Shown here piece by piece: positions 8,276-17,001 of a stretch of DNA of 64,000 bases; the stretch's first letter is position 1, and the number at the start of each line of letters is the position of its first letter. Made by a program: the position numbers and the translations under genes. The stretch is taken from NCBI RefSeq assembly GCF_015471405.1, contig NZ_BLVZ01000008.1:186001-250000 (forward strand), given 5' to 3'. Under the pieces are notes generated by a model. It worked only from the letters and a program-made list of their open reading frames with translations, searched no databases and had not been told where the DNA came from. This DNA is from Pseudomonas cichorii. GTDB taxonomy: Bacteria > Pseudomonadota > Gammaproteobacteria > Pseudomonadales > Pseudomonadaceae.

Positions 8276-9208
8276 TCAATCCTTGAACTGAATACGTTCC
8301 AGCAGGCGTTTTACGGCCAGCAGTTGTTCCTCTTTGGCATCTACCAGAATCCGCCCGACAAGCCGCTCGACCTCTGCAATCGGGTTAGTGCTTTGCGGCA
8401 GGTTCAGATGCTCCGGCAGAATCTCTTCGCCACTGCTGACCAGCAGCGCAAAGTGAATGACGTTTTCCAGCTCACGTGTATTGCCAGGCCAGTTATGGGC
8501 CTGGAGGGCAAGCTGCGCCTCATCGCTGAGCAACTGCACCGGCAGGTTCAGGCGCTGGCTGTAGATACCCACAAAATATTCCGCCAAAGGCACGATGTTG
8601 CCGGGCTGTTCGCGCAGGGCCGGCAGGTCCAGGCGTCCTTCGCTCAGGTAGTGGTAAAGCCGCTCGTGAAACTTCCCGGCCTCCACAGCCTGCGCCAGAT
8701 CGATACTGGTCGCGGCCACCAGACGCACATCCACCGGGCTTGGCTGATGAGCACCAACACGGGTGACTTCGTGATTTTCCAGAGCCGACAGCAGCTTGAT
8801 CTGAATCGGCAGCGGCAAGTCACCGATCTCATCCAGATACAGGGTGCCGCCATTGGCCGATCCGAACCAGCCGGCACGGCTACTGCCCGATACGCTGTGG
8901 GCGCCAGCAGCATAGCCGAACAACTCTGCATCGGCGTAGGAAGGGCTGATGGCACCGCAGTTGACCGACACAAACAGCCCGGAGCGGTCACTGCCACGGT
9001 GAATATGCCGCGCCAGCAATTCCTTGCCGGTGCCGGATTCGCCGCGAATCAATACTGGCAGCGAGCGAGGCGCCAGTTGTTCCATTTCTTCGCGCAACTG
9101 ACGAGAACGTGGATCGATGAAAACCAGCGCTTTGGCGCGGATACTAAGAGGACTTTTGTCCGCTTCGGGAAAAGTCAGCAGCGGCTGACCGAAAGCTTCA
9201 AGGCTCAT
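8276..9208 (-). CDS. Degenerate sigma54-activator-like AAA+ regulator
   Basis: 310 residues forming one AAA+ domain of the bacterial enhancer-binding type. Walker A (GESGTGKE, 56-63), Walker B (GGTLYLDEIGD, 120-130) and the sensor II helix (WPGNTRELENV, 240-250) are intact. Three functional parts are not. The sigma54-contact loop GAFTGA reads GAHSVS (102-107). The arginine-finger region, usually F-R-x-D-L-x-x-R-L, reads FHERLYHYL. No Fis-type helix-turn-helix is visible after about residue 275. It may have lost sigma54 activation and act through another protein, or be decaying. It lies beside sulfur genes, and the sigma54-type SfnR regulators control organosulfur use in Pseudomonas, so a related origin is plausible but unproven. 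Confidence 0.75.
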   Translation of the reverse strand: MSLEAFGQPLLTFPEADKSPLSIRAKALVFIDPRSRQLREEMEQLAPRSLPVLIRGESGTGKELLARHIHRGSDRSGLFVSVNCGAISPSYADAELFGYAAGAHSVSGSSRAGWFGSANGGTLYLDEIGDLPLPIQIKLLSALENHEVTRVGAHQPSPVDVRLVAATSIDLAQAVEAGKFHERLYHYLSEGRLDLPALREQPGNIVPLAEYFVGIYSQRLNLPVQLLSDEAQLALQAHNWPGNTRELENVIHFALLVSSGEEILPEHLNLPQSTNPIAEVERLVGRILVDAKEEQLLAVKRLLERIQFKD

Positions 9209-9297
9209 GACAAACTCCCGCCTGAGCCCTTGCGAGGCTCAAGCGTTAAAAAACAGGCAGGCCGAATGACCTGACGAAAACATGATGGTGTCGGTAC

Positions 9298-9879
9298 TCA
9301 TGCCCGACGACGTGCGTGCTGTTCCAAACGGTTCTGCAAGCGGTACAGGTAAGCGAAACCCTGTTCCCAGCGTTGATGGCCCGACTTGACATTGATATGC
9401 CCCGCCTGACTCAGGAACCCGACATCGGCGCCCCAGTTGCGGGCCATTTCCATGGCGCGCTGGGAGCTGACGGCAGGGTCGTTGTCAGAGCTGACGATCT
9501 GCGTCGGGAACGGCAGGAGGTCTTTGGGGATCGGTGCAAAATTACGCAAGGCCGGAGGGCAGTTCGGGCGTTCGACATCGGCCGGAGCCACCAGCAGCGC
9601 ACCATGCACCTGACGCAAGGATTCCAGCGGGGCCAGTTGTGCCCAATGCGCAACCGTGATGCAACCCAGGCTGTGAGCGATCAGGATCACCGGCGTGTCC
9701 TGCGAAGAAATCATTCGCTGCAACTCGCCAATCCAGTCTTCACGTCGCGGCTTGAGCCAGTCGTACTGCTCCACGCGCGCGCTGTTGGGCAGACTGGCCT
9801 GCCAGTGACTTTGCCAATGATCCTCAGGCGACCCTTGCCAGCCTGGCACGATCAGGTAACGGATCGACTCGTTATGCAT
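9298..9879 (-). CDS. RBBP9/YdeN-family serine hydrolase
   Basis: 193 residues with the compact alpha/beta-hydrolase layout of this family: an early LIVPGWQGSPEDHWQ motif, the nucleophile elbow AHSLG (serine about residue 70), the acid in SSDNDP, and the catalytic histidine in QAGHIN. These small cytoplasmic hydrolases have no settled substrate in bacteria. It is a single gene, divergent from the AraC regulator across a 396-bp spacer. Confidence 0.87.
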   Translation of the reverse strand: MHNESIRYLIVPGWQGSPEDHWQSHWQASLPNSARVEQYDWLKPRREDWIGELQRMISSQDTPVILIAHSLGCITVAHWAQLAPLESLRQVHGALLVAPADVERPNCPPALRNFAPIPKDLLPFPTQIVSSDNDPAVSSQRAMEMARNWGADVGFLSQAGHINVKSGHQRWEQGFAYLYRLQNRLEQHARRRA

Positions 9880-10275
9880 GGGTTCGCCTCCTGCATGTGG
9901 GCACTCATGGAACGAGTATAGGGACGAAACATATATCCGATAAGGAATAAGTAGCTATTTATTAATACCCATAAAGAATATGAAGCGCAAAAAAAAGGGA
10001 CCGCCCCCTGTCTCAAGGACGATCCCCCTAAAAATCGCTTTCACAAGAGAAGATAAACCCGACGGGTTACAGCAAAGCTACAGAGAATGACGATGTGAGA
10101 GCGCAATGCTCATGTGCCTTATATGACCGCTATGCATTCAGTCAGGGAACACTTGCACAATTGTCATAAATGCTTTCATGCTCTGACATCGGTATCGGGC
10201 AAAGGAGTTGCCATCGGTACCTGTCGGCACTACCCCGACCTTGAGCAGCAACCTATGACAGGAAGGGTCGTTCAT
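9880..10275. other. 396-bp divergent spacer with a candidate small RNA on the minus strand
   Basis: No protein gene is supported here; the frame that opens at 10114 is only an upstream extension of the AraC gene. On the minus strand, an AACCC/GGGTT hairpin near 10060-10072 and an imperfect GGGATCG/CGGTCCC stem ending near 9998 are followed by eight or nine T residues at about 9990-9998. This looks like the 3' end of a short transcript unrelated to either flanking gene. Confidence 0.4.
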
Positions 10276-11268
10276 ATGCCCGAGTCAAACAGCCTCACCA
10301 CCTGGACCCGCGCCCTGCGCAAACAACTCGATGCCCTGAGCCTGGACAGCCTCGCGCTGTGCAAGACAGCCGGGCTCGATCCCCGGCTCATTGACGCTCC
10401 CAACGCCGAGTACTCACCCGTCGCAACCAACCGGCTCTGGCAACTGGCAGTACAGGCCAGCGGCGATTCGGCGCTGGGCTTGCGGGTTTCACGCTTCGTC
10501 AGCCCGACCACCTTTCATGCCCTGGGCTACACCCTGGTGGCCAGCGAGTCATTACGCGAGGTATTCGAGCGTATCGTGCGTTACCACTCGGTCGCCAATG
10601 ATGCGCTGGTTCTAGACTTCAAACGGGTCGGTGAACATTATGAATTCCGCTTCAATGCACCGACGGACTCTGCGGCCCCGGCCCATGAAGTGCTGGATGC
10701 CTTTGCCGCCATTTATGTACGCACTTGCCGCAACCGGCTGGGCCGCAGCTACGCGCCGCTGAGTGTCCACCTGCAGCGGCCCGCCCCCGTCAATCCACAA
10801 TCATGGCAGGACTTCTTCCGCGCGCCCCTACACTTCTCGGCAACAGAAAACCTGCTGGTATTTGCCTGCGCCGACTTCGACAGCCATCTGGACGACAACC
10901 CGTCGCAACTGAGCGAACCACCTCATAACGGCGAACAACTCCAGCCACTGATCTGGGAGCAGCGTGTACGCTCAGCCATCGAGAGCCTGCTCCCGGACGG
11001 CGAACCCTCGGCCGAAAGCATCGCCGAAGCCTTGCACCTGAGCCCACGCAGCCTGCAACGGCACCTGGCCGACGAAGGTTGTCGCTATGACCTGCTGCTC
11101 AAGCAATGCCGCCAGAACCTGGCCCTGCTGCACATGAGCGACCCGCAGGTTTCCCTGAGCGAAGCCGCTTACTTGCTGGGTTTTGCCGATACCGACAGCC
11201 TGAACCGCGCCTTCAAACGCTGGACGGGGCAGACACCGGAGCAGTATAGAAATGAGTTGGGACGATAA
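10276..11268 (+). CDS. AraC-family transcriptional regulator
   Basis: 330 residues from the ATG at 10276. This start was chosen because GGAAGG lies nine bases upstream and the length then fits the family. An upstream in-frame ATG at 10114 would add 54 unconserved residues. The N-terminal two thirds resemble the arabinose-binding-type domain of the OruR/ArgR-like subgroup. The C-terminal domain has two helix-turn-helix units (SAESIAEALHLSPRSLQRHL and SLSEAAYLLGFADTDSLNRA), then FKRWTGQTPEQYR, the usual family ending. Effector and target are unknown. It ends ten bp from the convergent Crp-like gene. Confidence 0.88.
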   Translation: MPESNSLTTWTRALRKQLDALSLDSLALCKTAGLDPRLIDAPNAEYSPVATNRLWQLAVQASGDSALGLRVSRFVSPTTFHALGYTLVASESLREVFERIVRYHSVANDALVLDFKRVGEHYEFRFNAPTDSAAPAHEVLDAFAAIYVRTCRNRLGRSYAPLSVHLQRPAPVNPQSWQDFFRAPLHFSATENLLVFACADFDSHLDDNPSQLSEPPHNGEQLQPLIWEQRVRSAIESLLPDGEPSAESIAEALHLSPRSLQRHLADEGCRYDLLLKQCRQNLALLHMSDPQVSLSEAAYLLGFADTDSLNRAFKRWTGQTPEQYRNELGR

Positions 11269-11278
11269 GTGGCCTCGG

Positions 11279-11989
11279 TCAACTCAACACCCTGGCCCGC
11301 GAGAAATTAGCCGCCTTGCGCAATCCGACCACATCGAAGACTTCCACATGCTCATCGCCAAGACGCACGATCTTGCGTTGATGCAGATCTTCGAGCGCTT
11401 CCAGCAAGTCGGGGCGGGCCAGCGCCAGTGTGTCCGTGGCCAGGATATCGTCCAGTGTGACCAGGCGCCGTGCATGGCTCAAATGACCATATCCCTCGCA
11501 TAGCAACAACAAGCGCCAGGCCACTCTGGCACGGGCAGGCAACTGCTTAACTTTCTCGGAGCCGGGCAAGGCCAAGCCCAACTTATGGCTGAGCAGTGCC
11601 TCAAAATAACGCCAGTGCTGTGGGTTCTTTCCCAGCCATTCAACAAGTGTTTCATGGGGAATCTGCAGGAAGATCGTCTGATCCACCGAGTAGGCGTCCA
11701 GCATGCGGGGCATGCCGTCGAACAGCGAAACCTCGCCAAACCAGTAGGGCGGCCTGACTTCCTTCAGTCGTGGCGACAAGCGCTGCTCATGAACAGCCCC
11801 CATACGCACAGAGCCCTCCAGCAGGACATAAAGCCCGCACGGAGGGTCGCCCTTTTCAAACAGCAGTTTGCCGGGTGTCTTGCGACGCTGCCGAGCGGCG
11901 GCAAGCAGGCTATCCTGCAAATCGGCAGGTAAATAGGAAAACCAGTAATCGGACAGTAATCGTGACCGCCATCCCGCTCCATTTGTCAT
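11279..11989 (-). CDS. Crp/Fnr-family regulator
   Basis: 236 residues. The cyclic-nucleotide-type beta-roll domain spans about 20-140 (LLFEKGDPPCGLYVLLEGSV, WFGEVSLFDG, RMLDAYS). A C-terminal winged-helix part follows at about 150-225 (ARVAWRLLLLC, VTLDDILATDTLALARPDL). No cysteine cluster of the Fnr type is seen, so it is not an iron-sulfur oxygen sensor. The position beside the Mpo1-like gene and the cys operon matches what I recall of PA0279/PA0278, so it is probably an ancestral neighbour. Ligand and regulon unknown. Confidence 0.82.
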   Translation of the reverse strand: MTNGAGWRSRLLSDYWFSYLPADLQDSLLAAARQRRKTPGKLLFEKGDPPCGLYVLLEGSVRMGAVHEQRLSPRLKEVRPPYWFGEVSLFDGMPRMLDAYSVDQTIFLQIPHETLVEWLGKNPQHWRYFEALLSHKLGLALPGSEKVKQLPARARVAWRLLLLCEGYGHLSHARRLVTLDDILATDTLALARPDLLEALEDLHQRKIVRLGDEHVEVFDVVGLRKAANFSRARVLS

Positions 11990-12073
11990 GTTTGCTCCCT
12001 TTTTTCACCAGCGCCCGTATTGCAAAAGCGATACGGTAGCTCAACCCGATAATCGTCTCAGGCAGGAATAATA

Positions 12074-12598
12074 ATGAAAAACCTTGTCGATCATCTCAGC
12101 CAATACGCGGCCTATCACCGTGATTCGCGCAATATCGTGACCCACTTCGTAGGAATCCCCCTGATTGTGCTGGCTGTGGCGGTATTGCTGTCACGGCCGG
12201 GCTGGGACGTGGGCGGGTTCTGGCTATCGCCTGCAGCGCTGGTTACGCTGGCATCGATCATTTTCTATCTCAAGCTTGATAAGGCGCTGGGGCTGGTGAT
12301 GACGGCCCTGCTCGGGCTTTGCATCTGGGCAGGCGCAAACCTGGCGCAGCAGACCACCATGGTCTGGCTGAGTGCGGGAGTCGGGCTGTTTGTGATCGGC
12401 TGGATCATCCAGTTCATCGGCCATTACTACGAAGGCCGCAAACCGGCATTCATCGACGATGTGACAGGCCTGATCATCGGCCCATTGTTCGTAGTCGCGG
12501 AGCTGGCGTTTCTGGCCGGGATGCGCAAGCCGTTGCAGCATGCCATCGAAGAGCGTGTCGGACCGGTGCGGCGCAACACACCAAAAGAAGCGGTGTAA
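12074..12598 (+). CDS. Mpo1-like (DUF962) integral membrane protein
   Basis: 174 residues with four or five membrane segments. It carries the family signatures HLSQYAAYHRDSRNIVTHFV near the N-terminus and QFIGHYYEGRKPAF at about residues 112-126. Their conserved histidines are the putative iron ligands. The yeast member Mpo1 is a 2-hydroxy fatty acid dioxygenase; bacterial members are largely uncharacterised. AGGAATAATA precedes the ATG. Single gene, divergent from the Crp-like regulator across 84 bp. Confidence 0.82.
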   Translation: MKNLVDHLSQYAAYHRDSRNIVTHFVGIPLIVLAVAVLLSRPGWDVGGFWLSPAALVTLASIIFYLKLDKALGLVMTALLGLCIWAGANLAQQTTMVWLSAGVGLFVIGWIIQFIGHYYEGRKPAFIDDVTGLIIGPLFVVAELAFLAGMRKPLQHAIEERVGPVRRNTPKEAV

Positions 12599-12607
12599 CG
12601 CTGTGTA

Positions 12608-12650
12608 GGAGCGAATTCATTCGCGAACAGTTCGCGAATGAATTCTCTCC
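12608..12650. repeat. REP-type palindrome after cysA
   Basis: GGAGCGAATTCATTCGCGAA and its inverse, with one mismatch, flank a three-base loop. The 20-bp hairpin sits between the convergent ends of the Mpo1-like gene and cysA and could stabilise or end both transcripts. Confidence 0.8.
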
Positions 12651-12660
12651 TGCCGGGGTA

Positions 12661-13647
12661 CTAGACGCCCGAAACCTTCTGCCAGACCTTTGGCTTGAAG
12701 AACAACGTCTCGCCACGCGCCAGACCTACCAGGCTGTCGTGATCCTTCACCACTTCAACCTCAATCAGATCGCTCTGGCCTTCGGCCTTGAGGGTTATCC
12801 GCGTGGTGGCGCCCAACGGACGAATGTCGCGGACTTCAGCAGCGTGGTGGTCTTCCAGCTCCTGACGTGACAGCGATACTTCGTGCGGACGGAACAGCAC
12901 GTGACCGTCGCCCAGGCTCAGGCGGTTCGAGTCGCCGAGGAAGTGGTAGACGAAGTCGTTGGACGGTGCCTCGTAAACCTCGCCCGGCGAACCGATCTGC
13001 TCGATCACGCCCTTGTTCATCACCACGATGCGGTCCGCCACTTCCATGGCTTCTTCCTGGTCGTGGGTCACGAAGACCGACGTCAGGTTGATGTCTTCGT
13101 GCAGGCGCGCCAGCCAGCGACGCAGTTCTTTACGCACCTTGGCATCCAGCGCACCGAACGGCTCGTCCAGCAGCAACACCTTGGGCTCCACCGCCAAGGC
13201 ACGCGCCAGGGCGATACGCTGACGCTGACCACCGGAAAGCTGCTCTGGGTAACGGTCGGCCAGCCAGTCCAGTTGCACCATGTTCAACAGCTCATGAACC
13301 TTGGCGGCGATCTGGGTTTCGTTCGGACGCTGATTCTTGGGCTTCATGCGCAGGCCAAAGGCAACGTTGTCGAACACGGTCATGTGCCGGAACAGCGCAT
13401 AGTGCTGGAATACGAAACCGACATTGCGGTCACGGACATCGTGGCCGGAAACATCTTCACCGTGAAAAACGATGCTGCCTGCATCCGGGGTTTCCAGACC
13501 GGCAATAATGCGCAACAAGGTGGTCTTGCCGCAGCCTGACGGGCCGAGCAAGGCAACCAGTTCGCCACTCTGGATATCCAGATTGATGGTGTTCAGGGCC
13601 TTGAAGGCGTTGAAGTTCTTGCTGACGTTACGGACTTCGATCGACAT
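12661..13647 (-). CDS. cysA: Sulfate/thiosulfate ABC transporter ATPase CysA
   Basis: 328 residues, the usual CysA length. It has Walker [10 protein letters not shown], signature [15 protein letters not shown], Walker [13 protein letters not shown], the H-loop in [16 protein letters not shown], and a C-terminal TOBE-type regulatory part (about 240-328). It powers sulfate uptake through CysT/CysW. The start lies three bp after the cysW stop, so the two are translationally linked. Last gene of the sbp-cysT-cysW-cysA run. Confidence 0.96.
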   Translation of the reverse strand: MSIEVRNVSKNFNAFKALNTINLDIQSGELVALLGPSGCGKTTLLRIIAGLETPDAGSIVFHGEDVSGHDVRDRNVGFVFQHYALFRHMTVFDNVAFGLRMKPKNQRPNETQIAAKVHELLNMVQLDWLADRYPEQLSGGQRQRIALARALAVEPKVLLLDEPFGALDAKVRKELRRWLARLHEDINLTSVFVTHDQEEAMEVADRIVVMNKGVIEQIGSPGEVYEAPSNDFVYHFLGDSNRLSLGDGHVLFRPHEVSLSRQELEDHHAAEVRDIRPLGATTRITLKAEGQSDLIEVEVVKDHDSLVGLARGETLFFKPKVWQKVSGV

Positions 13648-13650
13648 GAT

Positions 13651-14523
13651 TTATTCCTCCGCCGCGCTTTGGCGCAGACGGTTAATGCGGGATTCGCTCC
13701 ACTGCTTGAGCAGCAGGATGAACAGCGCCAGGATCAGCAACAAGCTTGCCACGGCAAAGGCTGCGACGTGGTTGTACTCGTTGTAGAGGATTTCGACGTG
13801 CAGCGGCAGGGTGTTGGTTACGCCGCGGATGTGGCCGGACACCACCGACACCGCGCCAAACTCACCCATGGCCCGTGCGGTACAGAGCACCACGCCGTAG
13901 ATCAGACCCCATTTGATATTGGGTACCGTAACGTGCCAGAACATCTGCCAGCCGTTGGCGCCCAGCAGACGTGCAGCTTCTTCTTCCTGCGTGCCCTGCT
14001 CCTGCATCAGCGGGATCAGTTCACGAGCCACGAAAGGCACCGTCACGAAAATGGTCGCCAGCACAATGCCCGGCAAGGCAAAAACGATCTGGATGTCGTG
14101 GTCCTGTAACCATGGCCCGAACAGGCCCTGAGCGCCGAACATCAATACATAGACCAGACCGGCAATGACCGGCGATACCGAAAACGGCAGGTCGATCAGG
14201 GTCACCAGAATGCTCTTGCCACGGAACGAGTACTTGCTCACGCACCACGCGGCGCTGACACCGAAGACCAGATTGAGCGGAACCGAGATCAGCACCGCGA
14301 TCACCGTCAGCTTGAGGGCCGACAGCGCATCAGGCTCAAGAATCGCGGAGAAGAACGCACCCAGGCCGTTCTTCAACCCCTGAGACACCACGATGAACAG
14401 CGGCAAGCCCAGAAACAGAGCAAAGATCAGCCAGCCAAGACCGATCAGAATCCGGCGTGCGGTGGAATTACCACGGCGTGCAGCGTTGGCATCGGCGGCG
14501 GCAGAAACAGATGAATAAGACAT
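13651..14523 (-). CDS. cysW: Sulfate ABC transporter permease CysW
   Basis: 290 residues with six predicted membrane segments and the permease coupling loop ([20 protein letters not shown], about 175-195). CysW pairs with CysT to form the channel. The motif [12 protein letters not shown] near residue 225 is characteristic of CysW. It starts 10 bp after cysT and ends three bp before cysA. Confidence 0.95.
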   Translation of the reverse strand: MSYSSVSAAADANAARRGNSTARRILIGLGWLIFALFLGLPLFIVVSQGLKNGLGAFFSAILEPDALSALKLTVIAVLISVPLNLVFGVSAAWCVSKYSFRGKSILVTLIDLPFSVSPVIAGLVYVLMFGAQGLFGPWLQDHDIQIVFALPGIVLATIFVTVPFVARELIPLMQEQGTQEEEAARLLGANGWQMFWHVTVPNIKWGLIYGVVLCTARAMGEFGAVSVVSGHIRGVTNTLPLHVEILYNEYNHVAAFAVASLLLILALFILLLKQWSESRINRLRQSAAEE

Positions 14524-14533
14524 GCGCGCCTCC

Positions 14534-15355
14534 TCAGGATGGGGTTTCGATGCGCCGCTGCAACAAGTTGATCAGCAGCAACAGAATGAAGGAAACCACC
14601 AGCATCATCACGCCGATAGCCGTCGCGCCGGTGTAGTCATACTGGTCGAGCTTGACCATGATCAACAGCGGCAGGATTTCGGTTTTCATCGGCATGTTAC
14701 CGGCGATGAAAATCACCGAGCCGTACTCACCGACACCACGGGCAAAAGCCAGGGCAAACCCGGTCAGCCACGCGGGCAACAAGGCTGGCACCAGGATGTA
14801 GCGAAACACCTGCAACGGGCGAGCGCCCAGACAGGCAGCCGCTTCTTCGACCTCACGGGGAATATCAGCCAGCACGGGCTGCACGGTACGCACCACAAAC
14901 GGCATGGTCACGAACGTCAGCGCCAGGGTGATACCCAACGGGGTGTAGGCGATCTTGAAACCCAGATCCGTGGCGAACTGCCCGACCAGACCATTGGGTG
15001 CGTAAAGCGCGGTCAGCGCGATACCGGCAACGGCGGTTGGGAGAGCGAACGGCAGATCGATCATCGCATCGATGATCTTGCGACCGGGGAAGGTATAACG
15101 CACCAGCACCCAGGCCAGCAGCGTACCGATGACGCCGTTGATCAAGGCTGCGTAGAACGCTGTACCGAAACTCAGCTTCAAGGCCGCTATCACGCGCGGA
15201 GCGGTGATGATGTTCCAGAACTGATCCCAGGTGAGCTGCGCGGCATGAACAAACATGGCCGCCAGCGGTATAAGCACAATCAGACTGAGGTACACCAAGG
15301 TGTAGCCCAGCGTCAGCCCGAAGCCGGGTATGACGGGGGAGATACGACGCGACAT
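14534..15355 (-). CDS. cysT: Sulfate ABC transporter permease CysT (CysU)
   Basis: 273 residues from the ATG at 15355, chosen because AAGGAC lies six bases upstream; the frame could open 24 bp earlier. It has six membrane segments and the coupling loop ([20 protein letters not shown]). [16 protein letters not shown] is the expected CysT signature. It is separated from sbp by about 100 bp with two hairpins, which may set different levels for binding protein and channel. Confidence 0.95.
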   Translation of the reverse strand: MSRRISPVIPGFGLTLGYTLVYLSLIVLIPLAAMFVHAAQLTWDQFWNIITAPRVIAALKLSFGTAFYAALINGVIGTLLAWVLVRYTFPGRKIIDAMIDLPFALPTAVAGIALTALYAPNGLVGQFATDLGFKIAYTPLGITLALTFVTMPFVVRTVQPVLADIPREVEEAAACLGARPLQVFRYILVPALLPAWLTGFALAFARGVGEYGSVIFIAGNMPMKTEILPLLIMVKLDQYDYTGATAIGVMMLVVSFILLLLINLLQRRIETPS

Positions 15356-15381
15356 AAAAGTCCTTGGTTCCGCTTGCACAA

Positions 15382-15444
15382 AGCCCGGAAACGAATCCGG
15401 GCTAATGAACGTGTCCTGGACGGCACTGCTTTTGGGGCAGTACC
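15382..15444 (-). promoter_or_regulatory. Two hairpins between sbp and cysT
   Basis: AGCCCGGA/TCCGGGCT (15382-15403, perfect 8-bp stem, 6-base loop) and GGCACTGC/GCAGTACC (15422-15444, one mismatch) fill the sbp-cysT gap. Neither has a T-run. Such hairpins often protect the upstream message of an abundant binding protein; this role is inferred. Confidence 0.5.
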
Positions 15445-15459
15445 GCCTGGTTGCACAGA

Positions 15460-16467
15460 TTACTGCGCTTGGTAGATCTGGTCGAACACACCGCCGTCAT
15501 TGAAAAATTTCGGCTGCGCAGTTTTCCAGCCGCCAAAGTCTTTGTCGATAGTTACCAGCTCCAGTTTCGGGAATTGCTTCTCATACTTGGCGGCAACTTC
15601 CGGGTCACGTGGACGGTAGAAGTTCTTGGCTGCGATCTCCTGACCTGCCTTGCTGTACAGGTGCTTCAGGTACTCGGTAGCGATTTCGGTGTTGCCCTTC
15701 TTCTCGGCGTTCTTGTCGACGACCGCGACAGGCGGCTCGGCCAGGATCGACAGGGAAGGTACGACGATATCGAACTTGTCGTTGCCACCGTCTTCCTTCA
15801 GAGCCAGGAAGGCTTCGTTTTCCCAGGCCAGCAACACATCACCCTGACCGTTGTTGACGAAGGTAATGGTCGAACCGCGAGCGCCGGTATCCAGAATCGG
15901 CACGTGCTTGAACAGAGTCTGCACGTATTCCTTGGCCTTGGCTTCGCTACCACCGGATTTCAGACCATAGGCCCAGGCCGCCAGGAAGTTCCAGCGCGCA
16001 CCGCCGCTGGTTTTAGGGTTCGGAGTGATGACCGAGACGCCCGGCTTGATCAGGTCGCCCCAATCCTTGATGCCTTTAGGGTTGCCCTTGCGGACCAGGA
16101 ACACGATGGTCGAGGTGTAAGGAGTGCTGGCATCCGGCAGGCGAGTCTGCCAGTTCTCTGGCAGGGTCTTGCCCAGCTTGGCGATTTCGTCGATGTCACC
16201 GGCCAGAGCCAGGGTCACGACGTCAGCGCGCAGACCGTCGATGACCGCACGACCTTGCTTGCCCGAACCGCCATGGGACTGCTTGACGGTGACGGTGTCG
16301 TCCGGGTGAGCTTTTTTCCAGTAGCTGGCGAATTCTGCGTTGTATTCCTGATACAGCTCGCGTGTCGGATCATAGGACACGTTGAGCAATTCATAATCCT
16401 TTGCAACAGCGGAACCTGCAAAAACAGCGCTGGCCAGAGCAGCCAAGGCAAAACGGCGAATTGACAT
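15460..16467 (-). CDS. sbp: Periplasmic sulfate-binding protein
   Basis: 335 residues with a signal peptide (about 1-22, ending AVA). The mature protein opens with the family signature [18 protein letters not shown] and has [10 protein letters not shown] and [12 protein letters not shown]. It then has the [18 protein letters not shown] stretch, whose residues contact sulfate by hydrogen bonds in the Salmonella protein. It delivers sulfate to CysTWA. GGAGCTCC precedes the ATG. First gene of the transport run, and next to oscA, an arrangement known in several Pseudomonas. Confidence 0.95.
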   Translation of the reverse strand: MSIRRFALAALASAVFAGSAVAKDYELLNVSYDPTRELYQEYNAEFASYWKKAHPDDTVTVKQSHGGSGKQGRAVIDGLRADVVTLALAGDIDEIAKLGKTLPENWQTRLPDASTPYTSTIVFLVRKGNPKGIKDWGDLIKPGVSVITPNPKTSGGARWNFLAAWAYGLKSGGSEAKAKEYVQTLFKHVPILDTGARGSTITFVNNGQGDVLLAWENEAFLALKEDGGNDKFDIVVPSLSILAEPPVAVVDKNAEKKGNTEIATEYLKHLYSKAGQEIAAKNFYRPRDPEVAAKYEKQFPKLELVTIDKDFGGWKTAQPKFFNDGGVFDQIYQAQ

Positions 16468-16612
16468 AAGGTGGAGCTCCTGGAAATTCTAAGTGTTGGC
16501 TTTTTTGAATTCTTCTTGGCGCTTCAAAACCGCATTCGGAATGGAGCGCTGCTGTTCACGGGTGTATCAGGAGTCAAAGTGAAGCCCTCCGGTTAACCAG
16601 TCGGGTGCGGAA

Positions 16613-16795
16613 TCAGCTCGGCTTGGCGCCGGAGTTCTGCAAACGAAACTTTTCCTTACGCTCGATCTGAACCACTTGGGCGTTATGCACAGTGATTTCG
16701 ACGGCGCCAAAACGCAGGTCACGCAGCGCACTCTGAATTTCACGCAGAATTGCTGCTTCGTCCTGACCGTCAACACTACGTAGAGATGCGCTCAT
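16613..16795 (-). CDS. oscA: OscA, small sulfur-starvation protein
   Basis: 60 residues of the DUF2292/YezD type: ILREIQSALRDLRFGAVEIT, then VQIERKEKFRL. The start has AAGGAATA upstream. OscA was described in Pseudomonas corrugata as needed for organosulfur use under chromate stress and sits upstream of sbp there as here. The protein is small, soluble and of unknown mechanism. A perfect inverted repeat and a possible promoter lie 70-115 bp upstream. It is probably cotranscribed with sbp across a gap of about 145 bp, or independently induced by sulfur limitation. Confidence 0.9.
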   Translation of the reverse strand: MSASLRSVDGQDEAAILREIQSALRDLRFGAVEITVHNAQVVQIERKEKFRLQNSGAKPS

Positions 16796-16884
16796 AATCG
16801 TATTCCTTGAAATTTGAGAGGCCTGCCTGTCGCGACTGGGGGCGATGGCTTGTGGCGTTGGGACAATATTAGATACGCAGAGTT

Positions 16885-16909
16885 ATTCTTAAAAAGACTA
16901 TTTAAGAAT
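16885..16909. promoter_or_regulatory. Perfect inverted repeat upstream of oscA
   Basis: ATTCTTAAA and TTTAAGAAT, nine bases each with a seven-base spacer, lie about 90-115 bp before the oscA start. A TAATAT -10-like box reads toward oscA near 16866-16871. An AT-rich dyad just upstream of a weak -35 is what a LysR-type activator such as CysB would use. The regulator is inferred. Confidence 0.55.
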
Positions 16910-17001
16910 GCAGATATAACCAAAAGTCATTTGGCGTTACAGCCTATAGCCAGAGCGCGTTGCACGCCCCGGCAGGCCTGGATTCCACAGCCAGAAATCT
17001 T

